NCBI RefSeq assembly: GCF_000772935.1
Contig: NZ_JPVR01000075.1
Location: 62,001-126,000 of the forward strand
DNA length: 64,000 nucleotides
Direction of reading: 5' to 3'
Origin: Lysinibacillus boronitolerans JCM 21713 = 10a = NBRC 103108
GTDB taxonomy: Bacteria > Bacillota > Bacilli > Bacillales_A > Planococcaceae
The position numbers and the translations under genes were made by a program. The notes below the pieces were generated by a model. It did not search any database. It had not been told where the DNA came from and was given only the letters and a program-made list of their open reading frames with translations. This document shows positions 60,559 through 64,000 of the stretch, in pieces; within the stretch, counting starts at the first letter, position 1, and the number at the start of each line of letters is the position of its first letter.

Positions 60559-61337
60559 CACAACTCGTTCGTTTTGAATTACTAGAAGGTAGTATTGGAC
60601 TTATTACTCTTTCAAGACCAGAAGCTGCTAACGCTATGTCGGTTCAATTACTTCATGAGCTATCTGACACGCTTGATCAAATCAATGGAGATCCAGCAGT
60701 GCGCGTAGTCCTTCTAACAGGTGCAGGCGAAAAGGCATTTTGTGCAGGTGCTGATTTAAAGGAACGTAAAGGCATGTCTGATCGACAAGTGAAGCAGATT
60801 GTGCAGCTGATTGGTGCCACTGTGGCAAAAGTTGAAACGCTTGCACAGCCTGTCATTGCTGTCCTAAATGGCGTAGCCTTTGGCGGAGGCTTGGAGTTGG
60901 CACTAGCTTGTGATTTACGAATTGCGGCTACACATGTAAAGCTGGGCTTAACCGAAACATCGCTCGGTATTATTCCAGGAGCTGGGGGAACACAACGACT
61001 TCCACGTCTAATTGGTCTTGGTAAAGCAAAGGAATTAATTTATACAGCGCGAAGGCTGAATGCCGAAGAAGCTAAAAATTATGGCATTATCGAGTATGTT
61101 TATGAAGGACATGAGGTATTAAATAAAGCACAACAGCTTGCACTGGAAATGGCAAAAAATGCACCACTTTCTTTAGTGCAAGCCAAAGTTGCGATCAATC
61201 AAGGTGTTGAGGTAGATTTAGCTACCGGATTAAAAATTGAATCACTTGCATATAGTGCACTGATCCCAACAGAAGACCGATTAGAGGGCTTACTTGCCTT
61301 CCAAGAGAAGCGAGCGCCACAATATTCAGGGAAATAA
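60555..61337 (+). CDS. yngF: Methylglutaconyl-CoA hydratase / enoyl-CoA hydratase family (YngF-like)
   Basis: A 260-residue crotonase-fold enzyme. The oxyanion-hole segments are FCAGADLKERKGM and LNGVAFGGGLELALACDLRI; the catalytic glutamate lies in LGLTETSLGIIPGAGGTQRL, continuing PRLIG. ADLKER followed by a short basic stretch resembles methylglutaconyl-CoA hydratases, which hydrate 3-methylglutaconyl-CoA to HMG-CoA. Position between HMG-CoA lyase and the carboxyltransferase fits that step. Start ATG overlaps the upstream stop (ATGA), implying translational coupling; the ribosome site GAAAGGAG lies in the upstream coding sequence. Confidence 0.9.
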   Translation: MTQLVRFELLEGSIGLITLSRPEAANAMSVQLLHELSDTLDQINGDPAVRVVLLTGAGEKAFCAGADLKERKGMSDRQVKQIVQLIGATVAKVETLAQPVIAVLNGVAFGGGLELALACDLRIAATHVKLGLTETSLGIIPGAGGTQRLPRLIGLGKAKELIYTARRLNAEEAKNYGIIEYVYEGHEVLNKAQQLALEMAKNAPLSLVQAKVAINQGVEVDLATGLKIESLAYSALIPTEDRLEGLLAFQEKRAPQYSGK

Positions 61338-61389
61338 AACGCCAAGAAATCATTTGGTGTAATCGATTGGGCAAAGGGAGGAAATTAAC

Positions 61390-62928
61390 ATGAGCAATAT
61401 CTCGACAGAAAATACACCACCTACAATGAAAGATAAAATTTTAGCAGGTGGATTACCAAAATATCATGACAAAAATGCACAACAAGGCAAGCTATTTGTA
61501 CGTGAGCGTCTTGAACTGTTACTTGATGATGGTCTTCAATCAGAGGATGGGCTCTATGCGAACTGTTTAGCAGGAGATTTACCAGCAGATGGTGTTGTCA
61601 CTGGTATTGGTAAAATCCATGGTCGTACAGTTTGTGTGCTAGCGAACGATTCAACGATTAAAGCAGGTTCTTGGGGAAAACGCACAGTTGAAAAAATGAT
61701 TCGCATTCAAGAAACCGCTGAAAAGTTGAATTGTCCATTACTCTATTTAGTGGATTCGGCAGGTGCGCGTATTACAGATCAGCTTGAAATGTTCCCAGGA
61801 CGCAGAGGCGCAGGTCGCATTTTCTACAATCAAGTCAAGCTGTCAGGAAAAGTTCCGCAGATTTGCTTATTATTTGGTCCTTCGGCTGCAGGTGGTGCCT
61901 ATATTCCTGCATTTTGCGATATCGTGGTAATGGTAGAAGGGAATGCTTCTATGTATTTAGGTTCTCCTCGTATGGCCGAAATGGTTATCGGTGAGAAAGT
62001 AGATTTAGAAACAATGGGTGGCGCAAAAATGCACTGTTCTGTTTCAGGTTGTGGAGATGTGCTTGTTAAATCCGAACAAGAGGCTATTACTTATGCGCGC
62101 AAATATTTAGGATACTTCCCTAATAACTATGCAGAGCGTAGCAAGGTAGAGACACCCAAACCGCCGGCTTCATTTGATAAATCTATTGAAGAATTAATAC
62201 CTCAAAACCAAAATGTTCCATTTGATATGTATAAGCTAATTGATCGTATTATCGATGAAGATTCGTTTTGTGAGGTTAAGAAATTATTTGCACCAGAATT
62301 AATTACAGGGCTTGCGCGAATTAATGGACAATCAGTTGGGATCATCGCTAACCAACCTCGCGTCAAGGGAGGCGTGCTATTCCATGATTCTGCTGATAAA
62401 GCGGCGAAGTTTATTTCACTTTGTGATGCTTTCAATATCCCGCTGTTATTCCTAGCAGACGTTCCAGGATTTATGATTGGTACTCAGGTTGAAAAAGCAG
62501 GAATTATCCGTCATGGTGCTAAAATGATTTTTGCCATGAGTGAGGCAACTGTTCCTAAGCTAACGGTCATTGTGCGTAAAGCGTATGGTGCAGGATTATA
62601 TGCAATGGCTGGTCCTGCGTTTGAACCAGACTGTTGTATTGCCTTATCAAATGCACAAATTGCCGTAATGGGACCAGAAGCTGCTGTCAATGCCGTCTAT
62701 GCCAATAAAATTGCAGAACTTCCGAAAGAAGAGCAAGCAAGCTTCATTGCCGAGAAACGTAAAGAATATCAAGAGGAAATTGATGTGTATAGATTAGCTT
62801 CAGAGCTTATCATTGATGATGTAATTGAGCCTAATGAGCTACGCCAGGTACTAGAAAATCGCTTAGAGCTTTATATGTCAAAATACTTATTATTCTCACA
62901 ACGTAAGCATGGGGTAAACCCGGTTTAA
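61390..62928 (+). CDS. yngE: Carboxyltransferase subunit, methylcrotonyl/propionyl-CoA carboxylase beta (YngE-like)
   Basis: A 512-residue acyl-CoA carboxyltransferase that moves CO2 from carboxybiotin to the acyl-CoA. The N-half has VRERLELLLDDG, TVCVLANDSTIKAGSWG, LYLVDSAGARITDQ and GPSAAGGAYIPAFCDIVVMV (oxyanion loop); the C-half has VGIIANQPRVKGGVLF, ADVPGFMIGTQVEKAGIIRH (second oxyanion loop) and KAYGAGLYAMAGPAFEPD. Overall organisation matches MccB/YngE. With the separate carboxylase and carrier this forms a three-protein methylcrotonyl-CoA carboxylase. The ATG at 61390 follows AAAGGGAGG, 52 bases after the hydratase. Last gene of the operon. Confidence 0.9.
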   Translation: MSNISTENTPPTMKDKILAGGLPKYHDKNAQQGKLFVRERLELLLDDGLQSEDGLYANCLAGDLPADGVVTGIGKIHGRTVCVLANDSTIKAGSWGKRTVEKMIRIQETAEKLNCPLLYLVDSAGARITDQLEMFPGRRGAGRIFYNQVKLSGKVPQICLLFGPSAAGGAYIPAFCDIVVMVEGNASMYLGSPRMAEMVIGEKVDLETMGGAKMHCSVSGCGDVLVKSEQEAITYARKYLGYFPNNYAERSKVETPKPPASFDKSIEELIPQNQNVPFDMYKLIDRIIDEDSFCEVKKLFAPELITGLARINGQSVGIIANQPRVKGGVLFHDSADKAAKFISLCDAFNIPLLFLADVPGFMIGTQVEKAGIIRHGAKMIFAMSEATVPKLTVIVRKAYGAGLYAMAGPAFEPDCCIALSNAQIAVMGPEAAVNAVYANKIAELPKEEQASFIAEKRKEYQEEIDVYRLASELIIDDVIEPNELRQVLENRLELYMSKYLLFSQRKHGVNPV

Positions 62929-62942
62929 ACATACTTATTGCA

Positions 62943-62975
62943 AGGCTGTCTCTGCTGGTAGGAGACAGCCTTTTT
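62943..62975 (+). terminator. Terminator of the leucine-degradation operon
   Basis: GGCTGTCTC-9-GAGACAGCC, a perfect 9-bp stem followed by five T. Confidence 0.9.
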
Positions 62976-63051
62976 GGATGATAATTTTTTTCAGCTACTT
63001 GCAAGCTATAGTTGAGCATATTAAAATATGGGAAGGAATAAAGGGAAGTGG

Positions 63052-63627
63052 GTGTTAAGCTTGTCTAAAAACAACATAGCGGATGTTCAGAATAATGCCA
63101 AGCTCCCATTACCATATCGGGATGTCATTGATACATATTATTTGCCGCTAAAGGTAGCAGGTTGGATTTTATTTAGTATCTATTCATTTATGGCTTTTTA
63201 TAAATTGGTTATTGATCGCCTAGTAGATGTAGTCGTCATTTTATTTAAAGGAGATTACTCTATAGGTGACTTAGGATTGTTTGATTATAGTAGTTGGCGA
63301 TTAACTACAAATTTTATTCCCTTCGAAACGATTCTCCGTTATATAAACTACTCTCAATATTTTAATTGGGAAATTATAATCGTTAACTTACTTGGCAACT
63401 TGTTAATTTTTACTCCAATGGGCTTTTTACTGCCATTACTATCGAAGAAATTCCGAAAAGCATGGATTATTATTTGTTTGGGCTTTTTTGCTAGTCTTGC
63501 TGTCGAAACCGTTCAATTTATTTTTACCGTTGGTTCTGCGGATATTGATGATTTAATTTTAAATACAATGGGTGCATGGCTTGGTTACTTAGCTTATAAA
63601 GGTATATTGATTAAACCCAAAAAATGA
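63052..63627 (+). CDS. VanZ-like membrane protein
   Basis: A protein of about 191 residues with four to five membrane helices and the VanZ-like pattern: TTNFIPFETILRYI, then IIIVNLLGNLLIFTPMGFLL, FASLAVETVQFIFTVGSADI and DDLILNTMGAWLGYLAY. VanZ-like proteins are linked to low-level teicoplanin resistance or have unknown envelope roles. The start is ambiguous: the ATG at 63028 has no ribosome site; the GTG at 63052 follows AAAGGG at 6 bases; a TTG at 63061 follows AAGTGGGTG. I chose 63052. Single-gene unit. Confidence 0.83.
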   Translation: MLSLSKNNIADVQNNAKLPLPYRDVIDTYYLPLKVAGWILFSIYSFMAFYKLVIDRLVDVVVILFKGDYSIGDLGLFDYSSWRLTTNFIPFETILRYINYSQYFNWEIIIVNLLGNLLIFTPMGFLLPLLSKKFRKAWIIICLGFFASLAVETVQFIFTVGSADIDDLILNTMGAWLGYLAYKGILIKPKK

Positions 63628-63633
63628 GAAAAG

Positions 63634-63661
63634 CAGTCCAGAATGAGAGGACTGTTTTTTT
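63634..63661 (+). terminator. Terminator after the VanZ-like gene
   Basis: CAGTCC-9-GGACTG followed by seven T. Confidence 0.85.
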
Positions 63662-63954
63662 ATGTTGATTAACACTATTTGTTTAGTGTATATGTAATAA
63701 ATTTTATTGAAAATAGTAGAGAGCTAATAAATGAATATGAAAAGTATTAGTCAGATGAGGTTCTTTATACCTATTTTTGAAAATGATTAGTATCTCTTTA
63801 GGAGGTTAGTAGTAATTAGTGCTTGAATTTAATAGTGAAAATTCCGATAATGAGTGTACAGAAACTATTCAAATGGTATAGATAGAGTGTGAGAAAGAAA
63901 GTTCATATCTATTAACTTATTAGCATATGAAGATAAAAGGGCGAGGTGAAAACT
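63662..63954. other. AT-rich gene-free gap
   Basis: No convincing gene. A GTG-started frame of 20 codons at 63819-63881 has AGGAGG upstream, but 13 bases away. ACACTA-tttgtt-TAGTGT (63673-63690) forms a short hairpin. Confidence 0.4.
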
Positions 63955-64000
63955 ATGAAAATAACAAATTTAATGGAACAAGAAAGAATTTCATCCCAGC
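63955..64000 (+). CDS. Start of an unidentified gene, cut by window end
   Basis: The ATG at 63955 follows GGGCGAGGTG at good spacing and the frame is open to the end of the window. Only MKITNLMEQERISSQ is visible, too little to assign a family. Confidence 0.6.
   Translation, partial: MKITNLMEQERISSQ

Noticed and set aside
63819-63881. 20-codon GTG-started frame upstream of the last gene
   Set aside because: The AGGAGG motif is 13 bases from the GTG and the peptide shows no special feature.
1-64000. CRISPR arrays, tRNA or rRNA genes, insertion sequences, prophage
   Set aside because: None was recognised: no regularly spaced identical repeats, no cloverleaf-like motifs, no transposase or phage structural genes among the reading frames.

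Overview
The window looks like a chromosomal segment of a low-GC, Gram-positive, spore-forming-type bacillus, most likely Lysinibacillus or a close relative. This is inferred from protein similarity I recognise (a Geobacillus-type lysine 6-dehydrogenase, the B. subtilis yngJ-to-yngE leucine-degradation gene order, HemAT, Spx-like, HelD and PdaC-like proteins), from AGGAGG-type ribosome sites before most genes, and from AT-rich intergenic DNA. No rRNA, tRNA, CRISPR array, insertion sequence or prophage is visible. About 50 protein genes are supported, two of them cut by the window ends.

Layout. 1-5.1 kb: end of a metallophosphoesterase gene, uppP, the haem oxygen sensor hemAT, a D-2-hydroxyacid dehydrogenase and an AIM24-family protein. 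5.1-9.6 kb: a 0.6 kb intergenic stretch with a diverged direct repeat, then a three-gene lysine-catabolic operon (aldehyde dehydrogenase, lysine 6-dehydrogenase, acyl-CoA dehydrogenase). 9.7-17.2 kb: secreted beta-propeller protein, a palindromic intergenic element, PdaC-like polysaccharide deacetylase, a split ThrE-type exporter, and a PAS/degenerate-GGDEF/EAL protein. 17.4-23.4 kb: EamA transporter, heterodimeric ABC exporter, double-GNAT acetyltransferase and a 40-residue basic protein. 23.4-32.2 kb: HelD, a GdpD-type phosphodiesterase, DUF2804 protein, amidase-domain protein, nitroreductase, M20 peptidase and two short-chain dehydrogenases divergent from a GAF-LuxR regulator. 33.8-40.7 kb: orphan ECF sigma factor, a single-cysteine Spx paralogue with a MarR regulator and paired palindromic operators, an ABC-F ATPase, a PseG-like glycosyltransferase and two redox enzymes.

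40.8-45.4 kb holds the most unusual pair: a 1260-residue SF1 (Upf1/DNA2-like) helicase whose core is split by a roughly 500-residue coiled coil, followed one base later by a winged-helix, acidic partner of unknown function. 45.5-46.7 kb: a GT2-TPR glycosyltransferase and a newly noticed 38-residue membrane peptide on the minus strand. 46.9-51.7 kb: an accessory catabolic cassette (XRE-cupin regulator, DapA-family lyase, aldehyde dehydrogenase, MHS-type transporter) with a clear promoter overlapped by ATTGAAG/CTTCAAT operators. 51.8-54.0 kb: topB. 54.4-62.9 kb: a TetR regulator, a perfect ACCGACTAGTCGGT operator and the seven-gene isovaleryl-CoA (leucine) degradation operon ending in acetoacetate plus acetyl-CoA. 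63.0-64.0 kb: a VanZ-like protein and the first codons of another gene.

Taken together the window suggests an amino-acid-catabolising bacterium: lysine (5.7-9.6 kb), leucine (55.2-62.9 kb) and an unidentified substrate (48.0-51.7 kb) each have a dedicated operon. Start codons were reassigned wherever the ribosome site showed that the longest reading frame begins too early; those choices are explained per gene. All functions are from reading motifs, not database searches.
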